Below are positions 16,460 through 25,176 of a stretch of DNA of 51,162 bases, in pieces. The stretch lies in NCBI GenBank assembly GCA_021776055.1, contig JAJFGP010000178.1, positions 1-51,162 on the forward strand, in the 5' to 3' direction. The number at the start of each line of letters is the position of its first letter. Positions within the stretch are counted from its first letter, which is position 1. Source of the stretch: Kiloniellaceae bacterium. Its GTDB lineage: Bacteria > Pseudomonadota > Alphaproteobacteria > Kiloniellales > J153. Made by a program: the position numbers and the translations under genes. A model generated the notes under the pieces. The model ran no database searches. It had not been told where the DNA came from and was given only the letters and a program-made list of their open reading frames with translations.

Positions 16460-16696
16460 ACCGCAAATCCCTTTCCCGTGTTAGCTATCCGCCTGATCGC
16501 ACCACAGACGCGGGGCGCCGCACAAGCGGCCTCGCGGACACATGGACGTGAGTTGGGGGCGTGAGCGCCTCATGGCTGGTCCGCGACCGCGACCGCCTGC
16601 GGCAAGCGTGGCGTTAATTCCATGGTCTTGAATCGGGCGGGGCATCGCGGCTAGGTTGGTCTGTCTGCCCGCTCCCGGGCGACGCAACCGCCGGAT

Positions 16697-17731
16697 ATGT
16701 GCCATATGGATGTTCGAGACGGCTTTGTCGGAGCCATAGGAAATACACCCCTGATCCGCCTGCCCCGGCTTTCCGAACAGACCGGGTGCGAAATCCTGGG
16801 CAAGGCCGAGTTCCTTAATCCCGGCAGTTCGGTCAAGGACCGGGCCGCGCTGGCCATCATCCTGGACGCGGAGCGCAAGGGGCAACTGCGCCCCGGCGGC
16901 CTGATCGTCGAGGGCACCGCCGGCAACACGGGCATCGGCCTGTCTCTGGTAGGCCGGGCCCGAGGCTACCGCACCCTGATCGTTATCCCGGAGACCCAGT
17001 CGCAGGAAAAGAAGGACATGCTGCGCCTATGCGGCGCCGAGCTGCGCGAAGTGCCGGCGGTGCCCTACAAGAACCCGGAGAACTACGTCCACGTCTCGCG
17101 CCGCCTGGCGGAGGAGTTGGCCACGCGTGAACCGAACGGCGCCATCTGGGCCAACCAGTTCGACAACATCGCCAACCGCCAGGCACATTACGAAACCACC
17201 GGGCCGGAGATCTGGCAGCAGACCGACGGCAAGGTGGACGGCTTCGTCTGCGCCGTGGGCTCCGGCGGCACCCTGGCCGGCACCGGCATGTACTTGAAGG
17301 AGCGCAACAAAGACATCGTCATCGGCTTGGCCGATCCCATGGGCTCCGCATTGTTTCACTTTTACACGCAGGGTGAGTTGAAAGCGGAAGGCAGCTCCAT
17401 CACGGAGGGCATTGCCCAGGGCCGCATCACCGCCAACCTCGAAGGCGCCCCGGTGGACGAGCCGTTCCAGATTCCGGACAGCGAGGCGATCCCCTACGTC
17501 TTCGAAACCTTCGAGCACGAGGGGCTGTGCCTGGGCGCCTCCAGCGGCGTCAACCTGGCCGGGGCGGTTCGTCTTGCGGAAAAGCTAGGGCCTGGGCACG
17601 TTATCGTCACCGTGTTGTGTGATTATGGCACGCGCTACACCAGCCGCCTGTTCAACCCCGCGTTCCTGCGTGAGAAGGGCCTGCCGGTCCCCGCGTGGCT
17701 GGAGCGCGCAACAGCCCCGATGGGAAGCTGA
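16697..17731 (+). CDS. cysK: Cysteine synthase (O-acetylserine sulfhydrylase family)
   Basis: A 344-residue PLP enzyme of the cysteine synthase family, making cysteine from O-acetylserine and sulfide. The PLP lysine lies in NPGSSVKDRAA (about residue 47), the substrate loop in EGTAGNTGIGL, and the phosphate loop in CAVGSGGTLAGTG. It is longer than E. coli CysK by about 20 residues, as in an alphaproteobacterial subgroup. ATG 16697 or ATG 16706 may be the start; neither has an obvious ribosome site. It heads a tight four-gene operon, with 3 bases to the next gene. A related beta-replacement activity cannot be excluded. Confidence 0.88.
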   Translation: MCHMDVRDGFVGAIGNTPLIRLPRLSEQTGCEILGKAEFLNPGSSVKDRAALAIILDAERKGQLRPGGLIVEGTAGNTGIGLSLVGRARGYRTLIVIPETQSQEKKDMLRLCGAELREVPAVPYKNPENYVHVSRRLAEELATREPNGAIWANQFDNIANRQAHYETTGPEIWQQTDGKVDGFVCAVGSGGTLAGTGMYLKERNKDIVIGLADPMGSALFHFYTQGELKAEGSSITEGIAQGRITANLEGAPVDEPFQIPDSEAIPYVFETFEHEGLCLGASSGVNLAGAVRLAEKLGPGHVIVTVLCDYGTRYTSRLFNPAFLREKGLPVPAWLERATAPMGS

Positions 17732-17734
17732 TTC

Positions 17735-18442
17735 ATGGAGCTAGTCTTTCGCGACGACGCCTACTGCAAAAGTTGCGAGGCCACCGTGGTCAGCGCCGAT
17801 GACCAGGGCATCCGATTGGACCGCACGGTGTTCTATCCCACGGGCGGCGGCCAGCCGGGCGACACAGGTGCCTTACGGCTAGCCGACGGCGGAACCATCC
17901 GCATCGTTGACGCGCGCAAGGGCGCCGATCATGAGGACGTCGTGCACATTCCCGAACCCGGCGCGGCCCTGCCGGCGCCCGGAACAAAGGTCACGGCCGA
18001 GATCGATTGGGACCGGCGCCATCGCCATATGCGGATCCATTCATGCCTGCACCTATTGTGCGCCGTGATTACCGGCGACGTAACCGGTGGACAGATCGGC
18101 GATACCAAAGGTCGGCTGGATTTCAACCTGCCGGATACGAGCCTGGACAAGGAAGAGATCACGGCCAATTTGAACCGGCTGATCGCGGAAGATCATCCCG
18201 TGGCGGCACGTTGGATCAGCGACGAGGAGTTGGCCGGCAATTCGCAACTGGTTCGGACCATGTCGGTCAAACCGCCATCGGGGGCCGGACAGGTTCGCCT
18301 GCTGGAGATCGCGGGTGTCGACCTACAGCCATGCGGCGGCACCCATGTGGCGCGGACCGGAGAGATTGGCCCGGTGATCGTCACCAAGATCGAAAACAAG
18401 GGGCGGCAAAACCGCCGCGTCAACATCGCCTTCGCGGATTAA
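17735..18442 (+). CDS. alaX: Alanyl-tRNA editing protein AlaX
   Basis: A 235-residue free-standing AlaRS-type editing domain that hydrolyses mischarged Ser-tRNA(Ala), in trans to alanyl-tRNA synthetase. The zinc site is visible as HxxxH in RIHSCLHLL and CxxxH in QPCGGTHV. The N-terminal part (FYPTGGGQPGDTG) is the typical AlaX/AlaRS subdomain, giving the AlaX-M size class. It starts 3 bases after cysK and ends 5 bases before the sulfurtransferase gene. Its setting among cysteine/sulfur genes is notable, because these genes affect the serine-cysteine balance. Confidence 0.92.
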   Translation: MELVFRDDAYCKSCEATVVSADDQGIRLDRTVFYPTGGGQPGDTGALRLADGGTIRIVDARKGADHEDVVHIPEPGAALPAPGTKVTAEIDWDRRHRHMRIHSCLHLLCAVITGDVTGGQIGDTKGRLDFNLPDTSLDKEEITANLNRLIAEDHPVAARWISDEELAGNSQLVRTMSVKPPSGAGQVRLLEIAGVDLQPCGGTHVARTGEIGPVIVTKIENKGRQNRRVNIAFAD

Positions 18443-18447
18443 AAATC

Positions 18448-19326
18448 ATGTCAATGCCAAGCAGCGACGCCCTGGTAAGTACCGAATGGTTGGCCAACCA
18501 CCTGCACGCGCCCGACGTGCGCGTGGTCGACGGCAGCTATTACCTGCCGCACGAAGGACTGGATCCCCGCGCCGAATACGAGGTGCATCACATCCCAGGC
18601 GCTGTTTTCTTCGATATCGATGAAATCGCAGACACGACGAGCCCCCTGCCGCACATGTTGCCGCCGCCTGAGAAGTTTTCCTCACGGGTGCGTAAGCTCG
18701 GCCTTGGTGACGGTGTGCGTATCGTCGTCTATGACCAGCGTGGCATTATGAGCGCGCCCCGTGTCTGGTGGACTTTTCGGTTCTTCGGTCACGAGGATGT
18801 GGCGGTACTCGACGGCGGCTTGCCCAAGTGGCTACACGAGAACCGCCCGGTAGAGGAGGGTCCTGTGCGTGTGGGCGAGCGGCATTTCACGCCTCGGGTC
18901 AACAGCCTGATGCCGCGCGACCGGGAACAAATGCTTACCAATCTGGCGCGCCGGCGGGAGCAGGTGCTCGACGCCCGCTCGGCGGGCCGCTTTGCCGGCA
19001 CGGACCCGGAGCCGCGGGCCGACCTGCGCGGCGGTCATATTCCCGGCAGCCTAAGCCTGCCGTTCACGGACCTGCTTGCGCGCGAGACTCAGACCCTGTT
19101 GCCGCCCGAGCAGTTGCGGGAACGGTTCACGGCCGCCGGTGTCGATATGTCGCAGCCGGTGGTCACCACCTGTGGCTCCGGCATCACCGCCGCCGTCCTG
19201 GCCCTTGGGCTGCATTTGGCCGGCCACGACGATGTCGCGTTGTACGATGGTTCGTGGGCCGACTGGGGGCAACCGGGCGATACACCGGTGGAAACAGGGC
19301 CGGCCACTAACAAAGCAACACGTTAA
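18448..19326 (+). CDS. sseA: 3-mercaptopyruvate sulfurtransferase
   Basis: A 292-residue two-domain rhodanese protein. The inactive N-terminal rhodanese domain (about 1-140) includes GVRIVVYDQRGIMSAPRVWW. The catalytic C-terminal domain has the Cys loop CGSGITA, typical of mercaptopyruvate sulfurtransferases (CGSGVTA-like) rather than thiosulfate sulfurtransferases. It transfers sulfur from 3-mercaptopyruvate, a cysteine breakdown product, to thiols or cyanide. The start is ATG 18448, 5 bases after the alaX stop; the longer frame starting at 18007 overlaps alaX and is rejected. The context supports a cysteine/sulfane-sulfur operon. Confidence 0.92.
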   Translation: MSMPSSDALVSTEWLANHLHAPDVRVVDGSYYLPHEGLDPRAEYEVHHIPGAVFFDIDEIADTTSPLPHMLPPPEKFSSRVRKLGLGDGVRIVVYDQRGIMSAPRVWWTFRFFGHEDVAVLDGGLPKWLHENRPVEEGPVRVGERHFTPRVNSLMPRDREQMLTNLARRREQVLDARSAGRFAGTDPEPRADLRGGHIPGSLSLPFTDLLARETQTLLPPEQLRERFTAAGVDMSQPVVTTCGSGITAAVLALGLHLAGHDDVALYDGSWADWGQPGDTPVETGPATNKATR

Positions 19327-19330
19327 ATTC

Positions 19331-20350
19331 ATGGTAGATCCCGAGACGCTTGGACCCGATCTGCGCATCCGCGCCTATCGTAACGGAGACCGCGAGGCCT
19401 TGATCGATCTGTGGGACCATTGTGGGCTTCTGGTCTCGTACAACGATCCGGTGCGCGACATTGCCTTGTGGCAGGCCTCGAACAACGCCGAAATCTTTGT
19501 CGGTGAGATGGATGGCCGCATCGTGGCCTCGGTGTGCGTCGGGCATGACGGCCACCGTGGCAACCCTTACTACGTCGCCGTCGATCCGACAGCACGGAAA
19601 GGCGGCATCGGCCGGCGCCTGATGCGCCACGCCGAAGCCTGGTTGGCGCAGCTAGGCATACCCAAGATGAACATCATGGTGCGCGAAGGGAACGACCATG
19701 CGAATGCCTTTTATCGCGCCATCGGCTACGAGGAGACGCCGCGTGCCGTGTTCGGCTGCTGGCTCACCGCCGACGGCCGGCCGGTCAAGGATGCGGAAAC
19801 CGCACCCGCGATGATCTCAAGCACGGTGACCTACCTGGAGATGCTGGCGCGGCCGTCCTTGCCGCCCACCGCCCTGTCGTCGCGCCGGACGGTCGCTCTT
19901 CTGCGGGCGCGTGAACCCAGCGTCGCGTTTTATCGGTTTCTCTACAATACCATCGGCGAAGCATGGACGTGGTACACGCGCCGGGAACTGGACGGCGCGG
20001 CGCTTGCCGCCATCATTCAGGACGAGAAGGTCGAGATTTACGTTCTTTACGTGGACGGCGCGCCGGCCGGTTATGCCGAGTTGGATCGGCGCCAGGAACA
20101 TGAAATCGAACTCGCCTACTTAGGCATCATGCCCGAATTCGTCGGCGCTGGCTTGGGTGCGTATCTGCTCGCCTCGGCCATCGATATCGCTTGGAGTCAC
20201 GAGCCCCGCCGCCTATGGGTGCACACCTGCTCCCTGGATCACCCTAGGGCGCTAGCGCTCTATCAGCAGTTTGGCTTCAAGCCCTACAAACAAGAACACG
20301 AGACCTTCCCCGATCCACGCTTGACCGGGTTGATGCCGATCGAATCTTAG
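19331..20350 (+). CDS. Double GNAT acetyltransferase
   Basis: A 339-residue fusion of two GNAT acetyltransferase domains. Domain 1 (about 1-160) resembles YpeA-type N-acetyltransferases, with acetyl-CoA loop RKGGIGRRLMRHAE and EGNDHANAFYRAIGYEE. Domain 2 (about 175-339) has its own loop EFVGAGLGAYLLASA and HPRALALYQQFGFK. The start is ATG 19331, 4 bases after the sseA stop. It is the last gene of the cysK-alaX-sseA operon, so the substrate may be an amino acid or thiol compound; this is inference. Domain order and length suggest a stable bifunctional protein rather than two frames joined by an error. Confidence 0.85.
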   Translation: MVDPETLGPDLRIRAYRNGDREALIDLWDHCGLLVSYNDPVRDIALWQASNNAEIFVGEMDGRIVASVCVGHDGHRGNPYYVAVDPTARKGGIGRRLMRHAEAWLAQLGIPKMNIMVREGNDHANAFYRAIGYEETPRAVFGCWLTADGRPVKDAETAPAMISSTVTYLEMLARPSLPPTALSSRRTVALLRAREPSVAFYRFLYNTIGEAWTWYTRRELDGAALAAIIQDEKVEIYVLYVDGAPAGYAELDRRQEHEIELAYLGIMPEFVGAGLGAYLLASAIDIAWSHEPRRLWVHTCSLDHPRALALYQQFGFKPYKQEHETFPDPRLTGLMPIES

Positions 20351-20357
20351 CGGCCGC

Positions 20358-20413
20358 GCGTCTTAGTGATGCAAGATCTGGCTGAGGAACAGCTTGGTGC
20401 GGTCGGACTTCGG
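20358..20413. repeat. Duplicated 3' end of aapP (copy 1 of 2)
   Basis: These 56 bases repeat 20626-20681 with a single difference (A versus G). The copy includes the stop codon and last 16 or so codons of the minus-strand ATPase gene, but is detached from it. The two copies flank a block with a palindromic element and paired repeats. Copy 1 now lies right behind the GNAT gene stop. Confidence 0.9.
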
Positions 20414-20420
20414 CAAAACT

Positions 20421-20477
20421 GGGGACAGTATACAGTTTTATTCAACAGGAAATTTGAAAAAACTATATACTGTCCCT
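20421..20477. mobile_element. Palindromic element with GGGGACAGTATAC arms
   Basis: Arms 20421-20439 and 20459-20477 match at 17 of 19 positions in inverted orientation around a 19-base AT-rich loop. The terminal motif GGGGACAGTATAC is, as I recall, typical of palindromes mobilised by REP-associated tyrosine (RAYT/IS200-like) transposases. No transposase is in the window, so this would be a non-autonomous copy. It could also serve as a bidirectional terminator between the convergent GNAT and aapP genes. Confidence 0.6.
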
Positions 20478-20491
20478 AATTATAATGTGTC

Positions 20492-20559
20492 GTTGCCGGG
20501 CTTGACCCGGCAACCCATGGTGCAACGTTGCGATGGATGCCCGTGTCGAGCACGGGCAT
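20492..20559. repeat. Paired intergenic palindromes (alphaproteobacterial type)
   Basis: Two 9-pair hairpins with 5-base loops: GTTGCCGGG/CCCGGCAAC (20492-20514) and ATGCCCGTG/CACGGGCAT (20537-20559). Paired palindromes of this sequence type, with CTTGA- or TCGAG-like loops, are dispersed in many alphaproteobacterial genomes. Genome-wide copy number was not checked. Confidence 0.65.
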
Positions 20560-20625
20560 GACATCCAGGGGCAAGTCCAATATCCCGACGGCTGACGGCC
20601 CCTTGGGGGATGGTCGGAAAAACTA

Positions 20626-20681
20626 GCGTCTTAGTGATGCAGGATCTGGCTGAGGAACAGCTTGGTGCGGTCGGACTTCGG
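20626..20681. repeat. Duplicated 3' end of aapP (copy 2, in the gene)
   Basis: This is the copy still joined to the functional aapP gene. It is identical to 20358-20413 except for one base. The 268-base offset between copies equals the block that separates them plus one repeat length. Confidence 0.9.
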
Positions 20682-21428
20682 GTTGTTAAAGAACTGCTCC
20701 GGGTCGTTCTGTTCGATGATCTCGCCGCCATCCATGAAAATCACCCGGTTCGCTACCTTGCGGGCGAAGCCCATCTCATGGGTCACGCAGAGCATGGTCA
20801 TGCCGGACTCGGCCAGACCGACCATCACATCCAGCACCTCGGCGATCATCTCCGGGTCGAGGGCCGACGTCGGCTCGTCAAAGAGCATGACCCGCGGGTT
20901 CATGCATAGGCTGCGGGCGATCGCCACGCGCTGTTGCTGACCGCCGGAAAGTTGGCCGGGAAATTTCTGGGCTTGTTCCGGTATCTTCACCCGCTCCAGG
21001 TATTTCATGGCCGTTTCCTCGGCATCGGCCTTGGGCATCTTGCGCACCCAAATCGGCGCCAGGGTGCAGTTTTCCATGACCGTCAGGTGGGGGAACAGAT
21101 TGAAATGCTGGAAAAGCATGCCGACTTCGCGGCGGACCAGTTCGATGTGCTTTAGATCGCCGGTCAGCTCGATGTTGTCGACGATGATCTGGCCCTTCTG
21201 ATGCTCCTCCAGGCGGTTGATACAACGAATCAACGTCGATTTGCCCGAACCCGAGGGGCCGCAGATGACGATACGCTCGCCTCTGTGCACCGTCAGGTTG
21301 ATATCCTTGAGCACGTGGAACTGACCGTACCACTTGTGCACGTTGTTCAGCTGGATGGCCACCTCGTCGGAGATCGCCATCTGCGATCCCGACGCGCTCG
21401 ACTCCTGACCGTGTGGGTTCATGGACAT
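20631..21428 (-). CDS. aapP: General amino acid ABC transporter ATPase AapP
   Basis: A 265-residue polar amino acid ABC ATPase (GlnQ/AapP type). Walker [11 protein letters not shown]-loop [12 protein letters not shown], signature LSGGQQQR, Walker [13 protein letters not shown] and the H-loop VTHEMGF are all intact. It energises the AapQ/AapM permeases encoded immediately upstream. The start is ATG 21428 with GGGAGGT 5 bases upstream. The last codons and stop are duplicated 268 bases away (20358-20413), but this copy is intact and full length. It converges with the GNAT gene. Confidence 0.95.
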   Translation of the reverse strand: MSMNPHGQESSASGSQMAISDEVAIQLNNVHKWYGQFHVLKDINLTVHRGERIVICGPSGSGKSTLIRCINRLEEHQKGQIIVDNIELTGDLKHIELVRREVGMLFQHFNLFPHLTVMENCTLAPIWVRKMPKADAEETAMKYLERVKIPEQAQKFPGQLSGGQQQRVAIARSLCMNPRVMLFDEPTSALDPEMIAEVLDVMVGLAESGMTMLCVTHEMGFARKVANRVIFMDGGEIIEQNDPEQFFNNPKSDRTKLFLSQILHH

Positions 21429-21478
21429 GTGTGACCTCCCGATCCTAATTTATGGCCAGTCTCGTTTTGTGCCCCGGC

Positions 21479-22588
21479 TTAGTGGCCGGTGTGCAATTTC
21501 TTCTCAAGATGTTGGCTGTAGCGCGACATGCCGAAGCAGAAAATCCAGAACCCGAACGCCGCGAAAACGTAGCCTTCGATGGCAAAGCCAAGCCAATCCG
21601 GGTTCGTGCCTGCCAACTGGACCATGCCAAGGAAATCGAACAATCCGATGATGAGCACCAGGACCGTATCCTTGAAAAGGCCAATGAACGTATTGACGAT
21701 TCCCGGAATGACCAGCTTGAGAGCCTGCGGGAGAATCACCAGCCCCATCATCTTCCAATAGCTCAAGCCCAGGGCCTGCGCAGCCTCATACTGCCCCTTG
21801 GGCAAGGCCTGCAGGCCACCGCGGACGACTTCCGCCATGTAGGCCGACGAGAAGAACATCACGCCAAGTAGCGCGCGTATGAGCTTGTCGAAGTTCATCC
21901 CTTCCGGCAGGAACAAGGGGAACATTACCGAAGCCATAAACAGCACGGTGATCAATGGTACGCCGCGCCAAAGTTCGATGAATGTAATGCACAAGGACCG
22001 TACGACGGGCATCTTTGATCGCCGCCCGAGCGCCAGCACAATACCGATGGGCAGCGACGCGACGATGCCGACGCCGGAAATCACCAGGGTCAGGAACAGG
22101 CCACCCCACAACGGCGTCTCGACATCGGGTAATCCGAAACTGCCGCCTACGAACAGATAGAAGGCGATGATCGGGAAGCCGGCCAGGAGGAACAGGCCGA
22201 TCCAAGGCTTGCCGCGCAGGCCAGGCACGAACAACAAGATACCGGCGGCGACGGCAATGATGTAGGCCAAATTGATCCGCCAAATCTCATCGACCGGATA
22301 ACGCCCGTACATGAGTTGGCGGAACCAGACCTTAATGAACACCCAGCACGCGCCCTCGCGGGTACAGTCATCGCGCGTCTGACCGCTCCAGTCAGCGCTA
22401 ATGAAGGCCCAGTCAATCACCGGCGGGATCAGCCACAGCAAGAGCAGCACGGCCAAGACGGTGAGAATAGTGTTCGGTATCGTGGCAAAGAGGTTAATCC
22501 GCGCCCAGCCGATAACTCCCGTGGATGTTATCGGCGCCGGCAGATCCGGATGCTGACCGGTTGTGTAGTCTTGGCTTTGCTCGCTCAT
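21479..22588 (-). CDS. aapM: General amino acid ABC transporter permease AapM
   Basis: A 369-residue permease of the His/Glu/Gln/Arg family, of the long type with extra N-terminal helices seen in AapM/BztC. The core permease domain (about 160-365) has the EAA loop EAAQALGLSYWKMMGLVILPQ and several further membrane helices. The region between the first and second helices (SADWSGQTRDDCTREGACW) is a periplasmic loop with two Cys, as in relatives. It starts 3 bases after aapQ and is followed after 50 bases by aapP, completing the operon. Confidence 0.94.
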   Translation of the reverse strand: MSEQSQDYTTGQHPDLPAPITSTGVIGWARINLFATIPNTILTVLAVLLLLWLIPPVIDWAFISADWSGQTRDDCTREGACWVFIKVWFRQLMYGRYPVDEIWRINLAYIIAVAAGILLFVPGLRGKPWIGLFLLAGFPIIAFYLFVGGSFGLPDVETPLWGGLFLTLVISGVGIVASLPIGIVLALGRRSKMPVVRSLCITFIELWRGVPLITVLFMASVMFPLFLPEGMNFDKLIRALLGVMFFSSAYMAEVVRGGLQALPKGQYEAAQALGLSYWKMMGLVILPQALKLVIPGIVNTFIGLFKDTVLVLIIGLFDFLGMVQLAGTNPDWLGFAIEGYVFAAFGFWIFCFGMSRYSQHLEKKLHTGH

Positions 22589-22591
22589 GGC

Positions 22592-23776
22592 TTACCGCTC
22601 CACCAATGCCATCTTCTGATTGTACCAGTTCATGAAGCCCGAGATCAGAAGGCTGAGGGCGAGATAGGTCGCCATGGTAATGGAGATGATCTCGACCGCC
22701 TGACCGGTCTGCATGAGGACCGTACCGGCGAACACCAGGACAATGTCCGGATAGGCAATGGCCGCGGCCAGGGACGAATTCTTGGTCAGGTTCAAGTACT
22801 GGCTCGTCAACGGTGGAATGATCACGCGCAAAGCCTGGGGAATGATCACCAGGCGCAGTGTCGGAGATCGGCGAAGTCCCAAAGCAAACGCCGCCTCGGT
22901 CTGACCGTGGCTGACCGACGTGATTCCGGCGCGGACAATCTCGGCGATGAAGGCTGCTGTATACGTCGACAGTGCCACGACCAACGCGACAAACTCCGGG
23001 ATAAGAACCATGCCGTTAACGAAATTGAACCCGCGCAGCTCCGGTACCGACCAGGACAGCGGGAATCCGGTGACGATGGCCGCCAACAGTGGCAATCCGA
23101 TGATGATGCCGAGCCCCGCCCAAAATCTTGGAAACTGCTGGCCGGTTGCCTCCTGCCGCTTGCGCGCCCAGCGCGCGACAAAAAAGGCAGCGACGATGGC
23201 GACAGCGAAAGAGATGACGACGGTCGAAAATCCCGCTTCGGGGATGGGCGAAGGCGAGGTCAGGCCGCGGTTGTTGAGAAAGAAGCTACCGAACAACTCG
23301 ACGCTATTGCGCGGTGAGGGCAACGTCCGCAGAACCGCAAAATACCAAAAGAAAAGCTGCAAAAGCAGCGGGATGTTACGTAAGGTCTCGATGTAGGCGT
23401 TCGCCATCTTGGACACGACCCAATTTCGCGAAAGGCGCGCAACGCCAATTAGGAAACCCAAAACAGTCGCGAAAAAGACGCCAACCACGGAAACCAGAAT
23501 CGTATTCAGGAAACCCACCAGGAACACCCGGCCGTAGGTCGATTCCTCGCTGTACTCGACAAGACTCATCGAGATGCCGAAACCGGCCGTCGTATCCAGG
23601 AATCCGAAGCCAGAGGCAATGCCTTGGCGAGCCAGGTTCGCAAGCGTGTTATTGACCAGGTAGGCGCCGCCTAAAATAACCAAGGCGAGGACTAGAACCT
23701 GAAAGAAGATGGCGCGAACGCGCGGGTCGTAAAAGAACGGCGGCCGTGCGGCCGGCGCCACTTGATCTACAGCCAC
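22592..23776 (-). CDS. aapQ: General amino acid ABC transporter permease AapQ
   Basis: A 394-residue permease of the AapQ/BztB type. After a first helix (AIFFQVLVLALVILGGAYLV) comes the motif TTAGFGISMSLVEY typical of this subgroup. The transport domain follows, with the EAA loop AAFALGLRRSPTLRLVIIPQ and further helices. It forms the channel with AapM. ATG 23776 is the start. A 98-base gap holding a 13-pair hairpin separates it from the binding-protein gene aapJ, which would let aapJ be expressed at a higher level. Confidence 0.94.
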   Translation of the reverse strand: MAVDQVAPAARPPFFYDPRVRAIFFQVLVLALVILGGAYLVNNTLANLARQGIASGFGFLDTTAGFGISMSLVEYSEESTYGRVFLVGFLNTILVSVVGVFFATVLGFLIGVARLSRNWVVSKMANAYIETLRNIPLLLQLFFWYFAVLRTLPSPRNSVELFGSFFLNNRGLTSPSPIPEAGFSTVVISFAVAIVAAFFVARWARKRQEATGQQFPRFWAGLGIIIGLPLLAAIVTGFPLSWSVPELRGFNFVNGMVLIPEFVALVVALSTYTAAFIAEIVRAGITSVSHGQTEAAFALGLRRSPTLRLVIIPQALRVIIPPLTSQYLNLTKNSSLAAAIAYPDIVLVFAGTVLMQTGQAVEIISITMATYLALSLLISGFMNWYNQKMALVER

Positions 23777-23819
23777 GGGTTGCCTCCCCCCTAGAGGATG
23801 CGAAGCGGAACGAGAAAGC

Positions 23820-23854
23820 GAGGGTGCGCCCGCGCAAACACCGGGCGCACCCTC
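23820..23854 (-). promoter_or_regulatory. 13-base-pair hairpin between aapJ and aapQ
   Basis: Arms 23820-23832 and 23842-23854 are perfect complements with a 9-base loop, 20 bases after the aapJ stop. The sequence after it on the transcribed strand (CGCTTTCTCGTT) is only weakly T-rich. It is probably a stabilising hairpin or partial terminator, as in the other transporter operons of this window. Confidence 0.82.
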
Positions 23855-23874
23855 TCCGTTTCACATACGGCCGA

Positions 23875-24888
23875 TCAGCGAACCGGCATCGCGTATTGCA
23901 ACCCACCGTCGCTCCAAAGCGCATTTAAGCCACGCTCCAGGGCCAACGGAGTCTTCGGGCCGACATAGCGATCGAAGCTCTCGCCGTAGTTGCCGACCTG
24001 CTTGACGATGTTGTAAGCCCAGTCGCCACTGACGCCCAGGTTCTTGCCACCATCGCCCTCGACGCCGAGCAGACGACGGATGCCCGGATTGTCCGAGCCC
24101 TTCATCTTGTCGACATTGGCCGAGGTAACGCCCAGCTCCTCTGCCTCGATCATGGCGTAGAGGGTCCACTTAACGACATCCAGCCACTTGTCATCGCCGT
24201 GACGAACCACCGGACCCAGCGGCTCCTTGGAGATGATCTCAGGCAGGAGCATGTGGGCGCCCGGATCCTTCAGCTTTTGGCGCTGTGCGGCCAGACCGGA
24301 TTGATCGGTCGTGTACACATCGCACCGGCCGGCATCGTAAGCCGCGACAACCTCATCCGCCTTTTCGAACACAACCGGATTGAGTTTCATGTTGTTGGTG
24401 CGGAAATAATCGCTGAGATTGAGCTCGGTCGTGGTGCCGATGTTCACGCAGGCACTGGCGCCGTCGAGCTCCAGGGCGCTTTTGATGCCCAGGTCCGAGC
24501 GGACCATGAAGCCCTGGCCGTCATAGTAGTTAACGCCGGCGAAATTCAAGCCGAGCGCCGTATCACGGACCAGCGTCCACGTGGTGTTGCGCGACAGAAT
24601 GTCGATTTCGCCCGACTGCAGCGCCGTAAAGCGCTCTTTTGCAGACAGCGGCGAGAACTTCACCTTGCTGGCATCGCCAAGTACGGCCGCCGCAACGGCG
24701 CGGCACAAATCAACATCAATGCCCGTCCAGTTGCCGGACTCATCGGGGTTCGAGAAACCGGGCAACCCTTGGCTCACGCCGCACTGGATGAAACCTTTAC
24801 CGGCTACATCCTCCATCGTGCCCGCGGAAGCACCGGTCGAGACCGCAATGGCCGCACCGGCGAGAAATACACTTGTGAGTACTTTCAT
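23875..24888 (-). CDS. aapJ: General amino acid-binding protein AapJ
   Basis: A 337-residue periplasmic binding protein of the AapJ/BztA type with broad amino acid specificity. The signal peptide MKVLTSVFLAGAAIAVSTGASA is cleaved near residue 22. Family landmarks are LPGFSNPDESGNWTGIDVDLC, ILSRNTTWTLVRD and RCDVYTTDQSGLA. The start is ATG 24888 with AAGGTG 7 bases upstream; the frame extends 72 codons further upstream without family resemblance and that part is rejected. It is the first gene of aapJQMP, and the operon promoter should lie in 24889-25100. Confidence 0.95.
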   Translation of the reverse strand: MKVLTSVFLAGAAIAVSTGASAGTMEDVAGKGFIQCGVSQGLPGFSNPDESGNWTGIDVDLCRAVAAAVLGDASKVKFSPLSAKERFTALQSGEIDILSRNTTWTLVRDTALGLNFAGVNYYDGQGFMVRSDLGIKSALELDGASACVNIGTTTELNLSDYFRTNNMKLNPVVFEKADEVVAAYDAGRCDVYTTDQSGLAAQRQKLKDPGAHMLLPEIISKEPLGPVVRHGDDKWLDVVKWTLYAMIEAEELGVTSANVDKMKGSDNPGIRRLLGVEGDGGKNLGVSGDWAYNIVKQVGNYGESFDRYVGPKTPLALERGLNALWSDGGLQYAMPVR

Positions 24889-25176
24889 TGGTAACACCTT
24901 CCCTGCTGTTCGTTTTGTCATTGTCGACTGCAAACCGTAGCCAGGCTTAACAGCCTTCCCAGTAGACTGCAACCAACAGGCGACGTTCACCGTCGAATGC
25001 GAAACATGTAACATCCCTCGAAAAAAGGCAACAGGGCATAGCAGTCGTGTCGCCATTATTACCCTGTAACACTCCAAGATGTTCGTTTTTTTCAATCGCA
25101 ACACCAGTATGTTGTTGAAAGTTGTCTAGATCGGCAAATGGCCACCGTCCTAGCCTTCGCCGGGCTGTCCATCATA

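Noticed and set aside
16481-16885. Minus-strand frame overlapping the start of cysK
   Set aside because: No ribosome site or family resemblance; it is the complement of a clear PLP-enzyme N-terminus.
20480-20731. Minus-strand open frame ending in a CRVKPGNDT-like tail
   Set aside because: This is the usual false protein produced by translating the paired intergenic palindromes.
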